From assembly GCA_016718605.1 (NCBI GenBank), contig JADKCY010000003.1:868001-932000 (forward strand): 64,000 bases of DNA. Direction: 5' to 3'. The notes beneath the pieces were generated by a model. The model was not told the origin of the DNA, ran no database searches, and worked only from the letters and a program-made list of their open reading frames with translations. A program made the position numbers and the translations under genes. Shown one piece after another: positions 9,404 to 22,749 of this stretch. This stretch comes from Lysobacterales bacterium. GTDB taxonomy: Bacteria; Pseudomonadota; Gammaproteobacteria; Xanthomonadales; Xanthomonadaceae. Each line of letters begins with the position of its first letter. Within the stretch, counting starts at the first letter, position 1.

Positions 9404-9506
9404 GACGTCACTCGCCGCAAGCCGCGTCGAATCACACTACAGCCCGAGCCAACACTCGGATACGCTGCGGTATAGTCCCGGGCACTTTCCTTCGGTTTTG
9501 CCTCGT

Positions 9507-10793
9507 ATGACAGCTCCGCGTTCCGTGCGTCCGGTCGGCATCCTTGGCGGTGTCCGCATCCCTTTCTGTCGCAACAACACCGCGTACGCCGATGTCGGCA
9601 ACCTCGGCATGTCGATCCGCACGCTGGGGGCGCTGGTCGAGCGTTTCGGCTTGCAAGGCAAGCCGGTGGGCGAAGTGGCCCTTGGTGCAGTGCTCAAGCA
9701 TTCCAGCGATTGGAATCTGGGCCGCGAGGCAACCCTGTCCTCGGGCCTGTCGCCCTACACGCCGGGCATCACCCTGCAGCGCGCTTGCGGCACCAGCTTG
9801 GACAGCGTGATCCATATCGCCAACAAGATTGCGCTGGGCCAGATCGATAGCGGCATCGGCGGTGGCTCGGACACGACATCAGACGTGCCGATCAATGTCG
9901 GTCGCCGTCTTCGTCGGCGACTGCTGGATATCAACATGGCGCGCAGTGCAGGCGATCGCGTCAAGGCGCTGCGAGGGTTTTCGCCTCGCGAGTTGAAGCC
10001 CGAGTTCCCCGGCGTGGGCGAACCGCGCACGGGCAAGAGCATGGGCCAGCACTGCGAGCTGATGGCGCGCGAATGGCAGATTGCACGTGCCGATCAGGAT
10101 GCCTTGGCGGCTGCTTCGCATCGCAAAGCCGCGGCCGCTTACGACCGCGGCTTTTTCGACGACTTGGTGGTGCCCTTCCGTGGCGTGACCCGCGACACCA
10201 TCCTGCGCGCCGACACCAGCATCGAAAAGCTGGCCACGCTGAAACCGGCCTTCGACAAGATCTCGGGTCTCGGCACGCTGACGGCGGGCAATTCCACCCC
10301 ACTGACCGATGGTGCCTCCGCAGTGTTGCTGGGCACGCAGGAATGGGCGCAGGCCAATGGCCTGAAGGTGCAAGCCTGGCTGGTGGACGCGCAGGTAGCT
10401 GCGGTGGACTTCGTGCATGGCGACGGCCTGCTGATGGCGCCCGCTTGGGCGGTGCCGAAGATGCTGGCCCGCCAAGGTCTACGTCTGCAGGACTTCGACT
10501 TCTACGAGATCCATGAGGCTTTTGCGGCGCAAGTCCTGTGCACACTACGCGCCTGGGAATCGGACAGTTTCTGTCGCGACAAACTCGGCCTGGATGGCGC
10601 GTTGGGCAGCATTGACTCTGACAAGCTCAACGTGGTCGGCTCGTCACTGGCATTTGGGCATCCTTTCGCGGCGACCGGTGGACGCATCATCGCAACCTTG
10701 GCCAAGCTGTTAGAAGAACGCGGCAGCGGACGCGGACTGGTCTCGGTCTGCACCGCTGGCGGCATGGGTGTCACCGCCATCGTCGAACGCTGA
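9507..10793 (+). CDS. Acetyl-CoA C-acyltransferase (thiolase, FadI-like)
   Basis: Thiolase-superfamily enzyme that cleaves 3-ketoacyl-CoA or condenses acyl-CoA in the cytosol. The nucleophile lies in QRACGTSLDS (Cys94), the histidine in GHPFAATGGR (His385) and the acid/base cysteine in CTAGGMG (Cys415). NEAFAAQ-like IHEAFAAQ is also present. With 428 residues and the opening VRPVGILGGVRIPFCRNN, it is closer to FadI/long-chain thiolases than to the roughly 390-residue PhaA group. The start at 9507 is chosen from the family N-terminus; an in-frame extension to 9372 overlaps the upstream gene. A TATAGT hexamer at 9471 could be a -10 box, but no matching -35 is clear. A strong terminator follows. 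Confidence 0.93.
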   Translation: MTAPRSVRPVGILGGVRIPFCRNNTAYADVGNLGMSIRTLGALVERFGLQGKPVGEVALGAVLKHSSDWNLGREATLSSGLSPYTPGITLQRACGTSLDSVIHIANKIALGQIDSGIGGGSDTTSDVPINVGRRLRRRLLDINMARSAGDRVKALRGFSPRELKPEFPGVGEPRTGKSMGQHCELMAREWQIARADQDALAAASHRKAAAAYDRGFFDDLVVPFRGVTRDTILRADTSIEKLATLKPAFDKISGLGTLTAGNSTPLTDGASAVLLGTQEWAQANGLKVQAWLVDAQVAAVDFVHGDGLLMAPAWAVPKMLARQGLRLQDFDFYEIHEAFAAQVLCTLRAWESDSFCRDKLGLDGALGSIDSDKLNVVGSSLAFGHPFAATGGRIIATLAKLLEERGSGRGLVSVCTAGGMGVTAIVER

Positions 10794-10810
10794 AGCAGTC
10801 GGTGCTTGCG

Positions 10811-10844
10811 ACAAAAGAACGGGCCGCTAGGCCCGTTCTTTTGT
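10811..10844. terminator. Bidirectional intrinsic terminator
   Basis: A perfect 15-bp stem (ACAAAAGAACGGGCC pairing with GGCCCGTTCTTTTGT) encloses the loop GCTA. The outer arms supply an A-run on one side and a T-run on the other, so the hairpin can stop transcription of both the thiolase gene (+) and the secreted-protein gene (-) that converge on it. Confidence 0.92.
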
Positions 10845-10855
10845 TGCTCGGGAAC

Positions 10856-11305
10856 TTACTTGCCCATCACCGAAATACCGTAATAGCACGGCGCATTGCC
10901 ACAGGCATACATCGTCACGTTCAGGCGGAACTTGCCGCTCCAGCGCGGTGAAACCTCGACGACCGGCGCGTCGTCGGTGCTGGTATCGGTGGCGATTTCG
11001 TTGTTGTTTTCGTCAAACAAGGTCAGATCCAGATCTGAGCAATCCTGATCGCAGACCGAAACAATCAGATAGTCCTTGCCCTCGGCCAATTGGAAGGTGT
11101 AATCGTCCGACGCGCCTTGACCCAAGCGGTCGACGTGCTCATTGTGGGTTCCGGAATAACCTTTGCTCCTCGCGAAGTCTTTCACTGCATCCAACTGGCT
11201 CTGCACGACGTCCACATACTCCTCATCGCCAGCCATTGCGGATGAAGGCAGCGCCAACGCTGCGCACACGACTACCGCCACTGCTACTGCTGCTGCCCTG
11301 AACAT
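10856..11305 (-). CDS. Small secreted protein with PPC-like beta domain
   Basis: The 149-residue product begins MFRAAAVAVAVVVCAALALPS with a signal peptide ending SAMAG. The mature part resembles bacterial pre-peptidase C-terminal (PPC) or similar jelly-roll domains: DYTFQLAEGKDYLIVSV, then DLDLTLFDENNNEIATD, then WSGKFRLNVTMYACGN. The acidic DEN/DTSTDD loop could bind calcium. Four cysteines may form disulfides. The start is chosen by AAGGGG before the ATG and the signal peptide; the frame upstream is not supported. It lies divergent from the ECF sigma factor gene with a 180-base shared promoter region, which may indicate a regulatory link. Function unknown. Confidence 0.75.
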   Translation of the reverse strand: MFRAAAVAVAVVVCAALALPSSAMAGDEEYVDVVQSQLDAVKDFARSKGYSGTHNEHVDRLGQGASDDYTFQLAEGKDYLIVSVCDQDCSDLDLTLFDENNNEIATDTSTDDAPVVEVSPRWSGKFRLNVTMYACGNAPCYYGISVMGK

Positions 11306-11485
11306 CGCACGCCCCTTTCGACAATTTTGCGGCGCAACCCCACGGTTACCGGCCGGCCGCGACAGAAGCGGCGCGCACAGACTAAACCCGCCGGGCGTCG
11401 CCGCACACCCCCCGAAACAAGGGAGCACGACTGACGACTTGATCCAAATCCTGCCACCCTGCAGAGTGCGTCCCTGAGGGCATGC

Positions 11486-12045
11486 ATGACCAACCATCCG
11501 CACACTACAGCAATGCTGCTACACCGGATTCGCGCTGGCGACAGCGCGGCACACAGCGCGTTGGTCGCGCGTATTGGCCCCTTGCTGGAGCGCTTTGCGC
11601 GCGGCCGTGTGCCGCAACTGCTGCGCCACCAGCAGGACACGGCTGACTTGGTGCAGGCGACATGGCTACGCGTGCTGGATCGTTTGCCGATGATCGAGAG
11701 TCATCACCCAGGGGATTTTTTCGCCTACTTGCGCAGCGTGCTGATCAACGCGCTGAATGAATCCTTGCGCCGACTGCAACGGGCGCCAACCCAGGCCGGT
11801 CTACCCGATCATGTGGCCGACACCCTGGCGGCCAAGGATGTCGCACACGATGACTGGCTCGACTATGAGCAAGCCTTGCAATCGCTGGATATCGAACATC
11901 GCAATCTGGTGCTGATGCGTTTCGAATTCGGCATGAGTTTCGTGGAAATCAGTGGCGAATTGGGCGGCAGTGAGGATGGTGTCCGAATGAAGCTCAACCG
12001 CGCGATTGCGCGCATGGCAAGAATCGCCGGCCCCGAGGCGCACGC

Positions 12046-12049
<4 letters not shown>
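11486..12049 (+). CDS. ECF-type RNA polymerase sigma factor
   Basis: A 187-residue sigma-70 family factor with the two ECF domains. Region 2 spans about residues 24-95 (LERFARGRVPQ, TADLVQATWLRVLDRLP, FFAYLRSVLINALNE). Region 4 spans about residues 125-178 (LDIEHRNLVLMRFEFGMSFVEI, then GGSEDGVRMKLNRAIARM as the helix-turn-helix). GAGGG six bases upstream supports the ATG. The gene overlaps the kinase gene by ATGA. In family surveys, ECF factors of this sort that sit beside a Ser/Thr kinase and have no anti-sigma gene are thought to be controlled by phosphorylation; that mechanism is inference here. The targets may include the flanking secreted-protein genes. Confidence 0.92.
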
Positions 12050-14661
<2,612 letters not shown>

Positions 14662-14770
14662 CACTGCGCGACCGTTGGTCGGAACGGTGGGTCAGACCTG
14701 AGCCACAAGCGTTCGCATTTACCACGTAGCAGCATTCCCGTGTAGGTCCACACATGGCGAGGCGTATTTC

Positions 14771-17700
14771 ATGAGTTTTCGATCCGTGATCGCGGGCCTG
14801 CTGGCTGCTCTGCTGGCCTGCCCGGCGTCAATCCTGGCCGCGATCCAGTTCAGTCCACAAACCCCCACGCCACAATCCAGCCTACGGATTGCCAGCACGA
14901 CGCCACGCGCCGGCAGCTACTTCTTTTCGCTGCGCGTGGCGGGTGGCGGCAATGTGGCCCAAACAGGCGCGTTGACCCCCGACGCCAATGGCTGGCTGCA
15001 AACAGAACTGACGCTCGGCAACATCGCTGCAGGCAACTACAACTTGGTGCTGAGCGAAGCCAGCGCAAGCGGTGGCAGCGTCGACAGCACACCCGTCACC
15101 GTCCGCACGGCGCTCGATGTGCGTGTACTGGAAACCAGTGCACGTCCGGGCGACAGTCTGAACGTGGAGCTCCGCGATCTGCTTGCGGCACCGGTATCAC
15201 TGTTTCTGAATGGCGAACGTTTGCTCGGACCCGTATCCCTGCCCGCACAGGATGGCGTGCATCACGCCAGCGTGCAGATCCCGCTGAACACACCCGTGGG
15301 TGAGCGCACCTTGAGCGCCGAACAGACGCTCGGTTCGCAACGCATTGCCTGGGGTGCAACGCCAGTGCGCGTGGTCGGCGCCGGGTTCAGCGGTGCCTTG
15401 CGCGTCCTCAACCTCAGCCCACTGCCCGCGCAACTCGGCATCGGTGAGGCTTTCGAGATCAGCGGTCGCCTGGAGCTGCAGAGCGGCAGTCCAATGGGCC
15501 TGCGCGCACGCTTGCGGCATCGCACGGCAAATGGTCGGGTACTGCTCCTGGATGATGGCCTGGCCACAGTTTCGCCCAATGGCAGCTTCACGATTCGCGG
15601 CTGGGCCAGGGCACCGTGGGCCGGCGGGCATTTCGTGTTTCAGGATGGCGGCCAAGGCCAGACCGATCTGCTGTTCATCGAGCCCGAGCAAGGCGGTCAA
15701 GGTCGCGGTAGCTTCAGCTATCCGCTCGGCCCGCAGACCTATCAGAACGACACGGGCAGCGTGTCTGTCACCGTGCGACTGCGCGACGCCCAAGGCCAGC
15801 CAATTCAGGGGGCCGTCATCACCATCGACGGCATCGGGCAGATCCAACAAGACCTTGAAGAAGGCCCGTCCGCATTGGTGCGATCGCGCGCCGTGAGCGG
15901 CGTGGGCAGCAGCGCGCTATCGCAGGCTGGCATGCTGCTGACACCCAACACCCAGTTCACTGGCTTGCTCGCGGATGTGCTGCCACAACTGCAACAGCGG
16001 ATCGAGGCCGAATGCCCGATCACACTCTGGCGCGGCGAAAGCAACGCCCAAGGTGAAGTGGTGATCGAACTCACCGACTTTGATCTCCTGTTTGCGCAAG
16101 CGCTGCATCTGGGCCATCAGGCCGCAGACGGCAATCTTTCTGGCCCCGGAGACAACCTCCCGTTGTTGTCCCTCGTGCTGCTGCGCATCAGCGCACTGCC
16201 TTCGGGATTCACGGCCGGAACACAACCGCATATCGCGCATGGCATCGAATATCCGCTGCTCTACCGGCACACTCAGGACGACTTCTGTGGTGGCGCGGAA
16301 AGCGAGTTCTTCGAATGCGCACGACTGCTGGGCCACGATCCAGTGTTGGAGTACACGTTCATTCCCTACACCGGCGTGATCAATCTGCCGCTGGATCCGA
16401 ACATCGGTGGATTGGCACGCAGCGAGGATGATCGCTGGCCCGCATTGTGGGGGCCGATGACGACCTTCCCCGGCAACAGCTACAACGATGCCGGCGGATT
16501 GACGATCGGCGGCAACCTGCCGATCCGTTTCACGCTCGACCAGAATCTGTTCGGCATTGTCGGCAACGCGCAACTCGTGCAACTCAATGGCAATCAGGAA
16601 ACCTGGATCGCCGACTTTCCCGTTCGCGCAGACCAGGCCTGTGCCCGTCCGGGCGATACCGAGTACGAATACCTGATGCCCAACATGCATCGTGCGGCGC
16701 ATGGTGAGCAGCGCTATCGCATCAAGGTGCAGGGCCAGACCGCCTCACGCCAAGGCCAATACACATTCGACCTGAAAACCCAAGCTGCGCCCGCGTGGTG
16801 GCGAAATCCGCCAAGTACGCTGCAGAGCCGGAGTGTCGAGTGGTCGCCATCACTGACCCGGCTCTACATGACCCAACGTCCCGCGCCAACGGCGATCAGT
16901 GCCGACCCCGGCTACGGCATGGGAACGCTGCAGAATCAGTCCGATGGCGAAGATCGTCTTAGCAGCATGGTGGCGGCGAATGGACTCAGCAGCTTTCACC
17001 GCCGCAGCGACAGCAACAATGCGGTGGTCAACGAGAGTGCGTCGCCTGCCACTGAAACCTCCAGTGGCGTGAGCGTGGACTACACCTGGGGACCAGAGCG
17101 CATCCTCGATACCGGCTACTTCCCGGTGTTTCGCTACGCATGGGGGCTGCCGCCCATCGCCTCGGCCACTTTTGGCATGGATGCCCGGTTTTGGGCGGAC
17201 TTGATGATCGAAGTCAAGTCGGAGCTGGATCTTTACACCGGGAATCTGCAAAGCCTGATGCGCACCACGCCGGCGGTTGGCGGCGCGATCAAGGCCTTCA
17301 TCAACGTCAGCGCCATTTTGGGACTGGTCGATCTGACCGCGAGCTTTGAGCCGACGTTTGGCGTGGCGATGCCGATCACCTTGCGTCAGGGCGAAAAGAT
17401 CAGCGCGGAAAGTGAGCCCTGCTTCAACTTCAAACTGTGGATCGAGTACGTGGTCTCGGTCGGCATTTGTCCGACCTGCATCGAGGCCGATGACCGCGTC
17501 GCCGCGATTGACGAGACCGCGCCGAATGGCTGCACGGTGCCGGGCCTGAGCGCCAAGGCACGTGATACTCGGACGCTGGCGGATCTCGGGATCTTGCGCA
17601 CGGCACCAGTCAGCCCAGCCTTCGATAGCTTGGGACAAGGCGCTCTGGCATCACTGAGCGCCAATGGACGGATTGAGGTACGGCCCTGGACCGGCAGCCA

Positions 17701-19580
17701 GTTCGGCAGTGCCGTCGATCTGGGTGAAGCCCCAGGCGCAAGTGAGATCGTGCAGGCATTCCACGCTCCCGGGCGCGCGGTGATGGTCTACGCTCAGTCC
17801 GAACTCTCCAGCGCACAGTTCCTGCAATCCGACCTGCTCACCGGTGCGCGCAGTCGCGCGCTGCGCTACCGCGTGCTGCAAAACGGCATCTGGGGTCCGG
17901 CTCAATCGTTGACCAGCAACAATGGCGGGGAAGCGCAGGTGGCATTGGCAGCCTGTCCGCAAGGTGAGGCAGGCTGTCCCGCCGGCGGCACGGTAATGGC
18001 AGTATGGACCCGTGACGCGGGCTCAGATGCCTTCGGCTATGCCTTTGAAATTTGGCACGCGTTCTGGCAGAACGGCGGTTGGAGCACGCCCGCGCGCCTG
18101 ACAAATGCCGGTAGCGGGACGGACATGCACCCGCAGGCGGTCTACCTCAATGGCGTGCCGCTGGTCACATTCACGCGCAGCGATCAACGCAGCATCGGCG
18201 CGCAGGAAACGCGCCGACTAATGTACTTGCATCCCAGCGGCAGCCCGCAGCAAGTCAGTGGCGCACCGACTGGGGTGATCTGGCAAAGCCTGCAGCGCGA
18301 TGCGCAACATCGCGCCGTGCTGGCCTTTACGGCGGCTCCCGCCCAGCGCCGCTGCGATCGGCAATCAGGCGGAACTGTGGTCCGCACGCGGCATGTGCCA
18401 AGCCAGCAGTTGCAATTTCACTGTACAAGCGCAGGCCGACAGCTTTGGCCGTCGCATCCGCGCCGAATCGCCGCGCCTGAGCCGCAACTCGCAGGGTGCG
18501 GTGAGCGTTGCCTTTCGCGGCCTCGGCTACAGTCCGAACGCGCAAGGTCAACGGGTGATGCCTGGCGACAGTCTGGGCATGGTCGCCGGCAGCGGCGAAC
18601 TGATGAGCCTGTCACCCCGCTTCGACGCGCTGCCAAGCAATCCCATCGCCCTCAGCGACGATGGTCAGCTTTACTTCAATCCGATCAGTGTGAGCCACCC
18701 GCTAAGTGGCGCCATGCTGGTCTTTGCCGATGCTGCCGCGCTACCTGTGCTGCAAACCGAGGATGTGCAGAAGACCTTGCACTATCGACTTCCTGACACT
18801 GGCCTGAAAGGCGAACCGCTCGACAGCAGCCTGCTGCAATTCACCCTCGACAGTGATCTGGACTTCAGCGTGGTGGAACTGTTGCCAGTCAGCACGCGCC
18901 TCATTCCTGGCGACACGTTCGACCTCGATGTCGTGTTGCGGCGTCAGGGGACTGAGTGGCTTGACGACGGGAGTCATCCGCTGAGCGTCGAGGCCGCATG
19001 GCGCGCCACGCCCGGCGTCGGTGAGCGCGCTGCCAGCGAATTGCTGAGCAGTCTGGACAGCAGCGGGATGCAAACTCTGCGGCTATCACTGAGGGTACCG
19101 ACCGAGATAGACCCCGCCGAGCGTCTCGCGCTGCATGTCGCGCTCAATCGCGCGGGAGATATCCGTGAGGCGAACATGCGCAACAATCTGGCGTGGATCG
19201 AGCTGGGCGGTCTGTTGCCGCCAGAAGACCTGCGTAGTTTGCTGCGCGCAGGCGACCGGCATGTGGTGTTGCAGTGGCAGGCGGCCAGCGATCCGCAGGT
19301 CGCCAGCTACGAAATCGAACGCGCACGGGTCCTGCCAGATGGTTCGCAAAGTGCATGGAGCTTGATTGGTGCCAGCCGCACGAACGGCTTCATCGACTTG
19401 ACCACGCTGACCGGCGCCACCTATGTCTATCGGGTCCGCGGCGTCTCGGAGAATGGTTTGGTCTCGGCTGCCAGCAATGAGACCCTGGCCAAGCAAGACA
19501 TCCGGATTCCCATCGGGGTGTTCAACGACGGATTCGACGGTGATGACACCTGGTTACCGCTCGACCCCATACAACCCTGA
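14771..19580 (+). pseudogene. Giant secreted multidomain protein (about 1,600 aa), interrupted by a +1 frameshift
   Basis: The frame starting MSFRSVIAGLLAALLACPASI (signal peptide to SILAA) reads coherently to about 18345, then becomes low-quality sequence and stops at 18796. The coherent protein continues in the next frame (AAIGNQAELWSARGMCQ) to 19580. Removing one base in GCGCCGCTGCG near 18346-18352 restores a single 1,603-codon reading frame. Visible parts are N-terminal Ig-like or carboxypeptidase-regulatory-like modules (VSVTVRLRDAQGQPIQGAVI), a central unknown region, and a propeller-like part (VYAQSELSSAQF, MAVWTRDAG). A CARDB-like segment and a fibronectin type III domain near the end (SYEIERARV, TYVYRVRGVSENG) follow. 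The C-terminus holds VFNDGFDGDD. The shift may be a sequencing error or a real inactivation. Confidence 0.8.
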
Positions 19581-19587
19581 GTCCAGC

Positions 19588-19623
19588 GATCATCGGCGCG
19601 CAAACCAAGGCGCGCCGGTGATC
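19588..19623. terminator. Palindromic hairpin between convergent genes
   Basis: GATCATCGGCGCGC and GCGCGCCGGTGATC pair over 14 bases with one G-T wobble around an 8-base loop. It fills the 55-base gap between the large secreted gene (+) and the CMD-family gene (-). There is no T-run, so termination strength is uncertain. Confidence 0.5.
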
Positions 19624-19635
19624 ATGTGACCGGCC

Positions 19636-19989
19636 TCAGGCTTTCGGCGCGGGTGCCAGTTCGTTCAACGCGCGCAGCGTCTCGGCGCCGTAAATCATCG
19701 ACGGGCCTGCACCCATGTAGATGGCGAGTCCAATCGTCTCGGCAATTTCCTCGCGGGTGGCACCTGCCGCCAACGCAGCCTTGACATGAAAGCCAATGCA
19801 GCCGTCGCAGCGCACCGCAATCCCGATCGCAATGGCCATCAGTTCCTTGGTCTTCACATCCAACGCCTTTGGGTCCAGCGCCGCACGCGCCAGACCACTG
19901 AACGCTTGCATGGTTTCCGGCACATCGCCGCGCAATTCGCGGATGTGCTTGTTCAGGCTGGTCAACAATTCGGGAAAGGATCCACTCAC
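19636..19989 (-). CDS. Carboxymuconolactone decarboxylase / AhpD-like protein
   Basis: A 117-residue all-helical protein of the CMD family. The diagnostic motif is VRCDGCIGFHVKAALAAGAT, holding a CxxC pair followed three residues later by histidine, as in AhpD-type peroxidase partners. EEIAETIGLAIYMGAGP is also typical. A role in thiol peroxide reduction is likely but not certain, since CMD proteins vary. The GTG at 19989 is preferred: GGAG stands about eight bases before it and the family starts at this point. The longer in-frame extension to 20115 encodes a cysteine-rich stretch unlike the family and probably belongs to non-coding DNA next to the decayed IS. Confidence 0.85.
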   Translation of the reverse strand: MSGSFPELLTSLNKHIRELRGDVPETMQAFSGLARAALDPKALDVKTKELMAIAIGIAVRCDGCIGFHVKAALAAGATREEIAETIGLAIYMGAGPSMIYGAETLRALNELAPAPKA

Positions 19990-20125
19990 GACACGCTCCG
20001 CAGTTTTGGGGCGTGCAGTGCAGCATAAATCAGCCCATTCGGGACTGACTGTGATCAAGCCGATTGGGACTTTGCATAGACCACAGTTTCTGCAAATCAC
20101 TGAGGCTTGCTGCATTCCTTGCTGG

Positions 20126-21022
20126 CACCGGACTCGCGCGATCCATCAGCCAGACTGGAAGGAATGGCGCGGAGCGCCTTTTCTGTCCAGTGTTTGGCGT
20201 GGATGTGCGTGTAAACCGCGTGTCGCAGGATAGCTGCTAGGTTGAATCGGTGGTTGAAGCGCCAAGCGGCTTCGGCGAGGTAGCGGTGGGCGTACTTGGT
20301 GAAGCAAATGGCGTGGTAGGTGCCATCCAGAGAACGCTTGACGTTGCCCAGCAACGTGTTCACCCAACGGCTGCGGGGTTGATTGCAGGCACCGCGACGG
20401 CTGTCAGCGACCAGCACGGTATGCGGATGTCCCGCGTCGCACAGCGCATTGAATGCCGCAAGACCATCGGTAAACACTTCGGCGTCCGCGGTCAGATGGC
20501 GTTCGCCCCATGTGGCGAGGGCGGTCTTACTGAAGCTGGCGAGCGGGGTCAGTACGGCATGAATGGGCCGATTTTCCTCGGTGGTTTCCAAGGCAATCAG
20601 GGAGGCTTGTTTGTTGTCCGAGCCACGCCCGGCCTTGCCGCGCGTTGCGCTCACCGCCGAGATACGCGTCGTCGATCTGCACCAGACCGCCCAGTTGTCG
20701 CTCGCTTTCAGACGCCTGCATTGCCTGCATCCGCTTGTGTTTTAGCCGCCACGCGCTGGCATAGCACATGCTCAGCAAACGACTCAGTTCCAGCGCCGCC
20801 CTTGCTCTGCGTCAGCAGCCACGTCGCTTGAAAACACACGGTCAATGGCAGACGACTGTGCGCGAACATCGTCCCGGCAACCAGACTGGTCTGCAGTCGG
20901 CACGCGGGGCATTGCCACAGCGGCTTACCCCAATGGCGAAACAGGCTCGCCGCACCTTCACCGCAGCGCGGACAGACAAATCCCTCCGGCCAGCGCATCT
21001 GAGTCAACTCGGCCTCGCCCGC
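20126..21022 (-). pseudogene. Decayed IS1595-family transposase
   Basis: Three frames together match the intact transposase at 42860-43831 from its residue 38 or so (EAELTQMRWPEGFVCPRCGEG) to its end (RAIPSSLADGSR). A frameshift follows LLTQSK near 20800. Another falls at YLGGERN near 20650. The normal stop is lost. The first roughly 40 codons are absent, and similarity ends at about 21022, just before the stop of the neighbouring beta-helix gene. The zinc-ribbon CPRCGEG...CPACR and the DDE-type core (QIDDAYLGG, EVFTDG) can still be read. It cannot make an active enzyme. Confidence 0.88.
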
Positions 21023-21056
21023 CCCAGCAAGCGAGACGTCGCTCACGTTGTCTCTG

Positions 21057-22196
21057 CTACTCAAATCCGTTCGCGAACAACTGACCCAATTCAACAGCCC
21101 CTCGGTCCACGGTAGCTCCCGCCACGCGAACGCCACCGAGGATGTCCTTTGTGCCGAGCCCACCCGCAACTGAGGTGACTCCGCTGTCAACAAGTGGTGA
21201 GCCGCGTTTCGGTGTACGAGAGAAATAAATGGGATTCAATGTCCAAACGGCATCTCCAATCGACGTTCCAACGTCTTGAAACACGCTGCCATTGCTGCTG
21301 AAGTAGGATCCAAAATGATTGTTCCGCAGGGTGATTCCTTGGCAGTTTTCAGTACTGGAGCAATTCCATTGCTCGTTTAAGCCACCGCTTAGAATTTGGT
21401 TGTCAGCTATTGCATTGTTTGCAAAGTCGATGGTTCCAGATGCATAGACCGTGCCTCGCGGACTGACGTTGTCGTTCACGCTATTGTTGGAGAAACGGAT
21501 CACGGCGTTGCCATCGGTTCTAAGAAAGATTACCCCGTTATTGCTACTGGTCAGATTTTCAGCGATTAAGCTGTTCCTGACGACCGCTGTGCCGGACGGC
21601 CCGAAATTCAAGTCCAACACAGGCGCATCGCTATCAAAGCCGATGAGCCGGACGCGATCAAGCTCCAGCTTGGCTGTGGCCAAGATGCGATTCGAGTCGA
21701 GTGTGACCCCGGGCATCTTGACCTGCGCACTAACATTTAAGTCAACGATTGAGAGATTGCGAATCGTGATTTTGCCACCGAAATCGAAAGGTGAAACAAC
21801 AGTGCCGTCCTCATGGGTGAAACCACCATTGACATCAAATTTCAACGGGTCCGAAGGAACGGGATAGAGGGTTGTTTGATGGCTTGCTGAAACTGGATTC
21901 GAGGTGCAGTCGTCAGCGCCACCGATTACCTCTATTGATGTAAAGGCATCGGAATCCTTCGGTCGATACCCTGGTCTCTGGCCTGACGGAAAAGATAGCG
22001 TCACAGACTTCACAAGGATTGTGTCGTCCACTCCGTTTGACTCCGCGGCCCGCAATGCAGTCAGGTATTGTTGCGTATTGGATACACAGACTACTGCGGC
22101 TTGTCCGATGCTAATCGTTAGAAGATTCGCTAGTCCGAGCACGGTAATCAGCCGTAGCGCACGCCATGGCAGCCTTGCCTTGGCCTTTGTTGTCAT
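21057..22196 (-). CDS. Secreted choice-of-anchor Q / parallel beta-helix protein with C-terminal GFE motif
   Basis: A 379-residue exported protein. The signal peptide lies in MTTKAKARLPWRALRLITVL and continues to IGQAA. The body has right-handed beta-helix features, with repeated short turns such as NSLIAENLTSSNNGVIF and NSVNDNVSPRGTVY. The end carries the choice-of-anchor Q pattern (SPLVDSGVTS, then GGVRVAGATVDRGAVEL) followed directly by GQLFANGFE and the stop. GAGGACACC precedes the ATG at 22196; a longer in-frame extension lacks support. It sits between a broken IS1595 transposase and that IS's far terminal repeat, so it may be a passenger. Binding partner or activity is unknown. Confidence 0.8.
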   Translation of the reverse strand: MTTKAKARLPWRALRLITVLGLANLLTISIGQAAVVCVSNTQQYLTALRAAESNGVDDTILVKSVTLSFPSGQRPGYRPKDSDAFTSIEVIGGADDCTSNPVSASHQTTLYPVPSDPLKFDVNGGFTHEDGTVVSPFDFGGKITIRNLSIVDLNVSAQVKMPGVTLDSNRILATAKLELDRVRLIGFDSDAPVLDLNFGPSGTAVVRNSLIAENLTSSNNGVIFLRTDGNAVIRFSNNSVNDNVSPRGTVYASGTIDFANNAIADNQILSGGLNEQWNCSSTENCQGITLRNNHFGSYFSSNGSVFQDVGTSIGDAVWTLNPIYFSRTPKRGSPLVDSGVTSVAGGLGTKDILGGVRVAGATVDRGAVELGQLFANGFE

Positions 22197-22749
22197 GGTG
22201 TCCTCAGGTACTTTCGACCCGGCGTCGCGTGCGAGGCGGGAAGTGTTCATGGGTAGCAAGCGGTAAACCGAAGAGCCAAAAATTGAGGTGGTGAAGCTGA
22301 ACGCCGACGGGTAGGTGTCGCTTGCGATGGTCGTGAATGCGTTTCGCAACCCGGTGACCTTGTCTACGCATGAGATGACCGCGTGCGCAATACCACGGAA
22401 TCCCCATGCTAGAGGTAGCGCGCAGAGGAGCCCGTTCTTCATCCGGTATTGGCTGCGCTCGAAACACGTTCTGCCCTCGATTCCGCGCACTGACTTCCGG
22501 AAAATGTCGCGGGCAAGGTTTCGGCTAGTCTCAGGATGTCGTGAGCAGATGCGTGTGTGAATGGCTGACATGGCAAAACCTCGGCAAGAGTGGTGAATGC
22601 CTGCGGCGTCGCCTCAATCGGGGCGAGCGCGGAAGGCTCTTGACGGGGGATACGCATGTTTTTTGCCAAACCCGCCAAAACGCGTTTGCGCCGGATGACC
22701 TTGGTCTGGGCATAGTTCGGGCGCGTCAATGGGGCCGGGTCTTTGGCTG
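22197..22749. other. Intergenic stretch without a convincing gene
   Basis: About 550 bases upstream of the beta-helix gene. Open frames exist on the minus strand (for example the 96-residue frame at 22439-22729) but show no family, signal peptide or convincing ribosome binding site. It ends at the IS1595 terminal repeat. Confidence 0.5.

Noticed and set aside
9471..9476. Promoter -10 box TATAGT in front of the thiolase gene
   Set aside because: No acceptable -35 hexamer at 16-18 bases, so not listed as a feature.
22439..22729. Minus-strand 96-codon frame upstream of the beta-helix gene
   Set aside because: No ribosome site, no known family, and it lies in a rearranged stretch next to an IS end.
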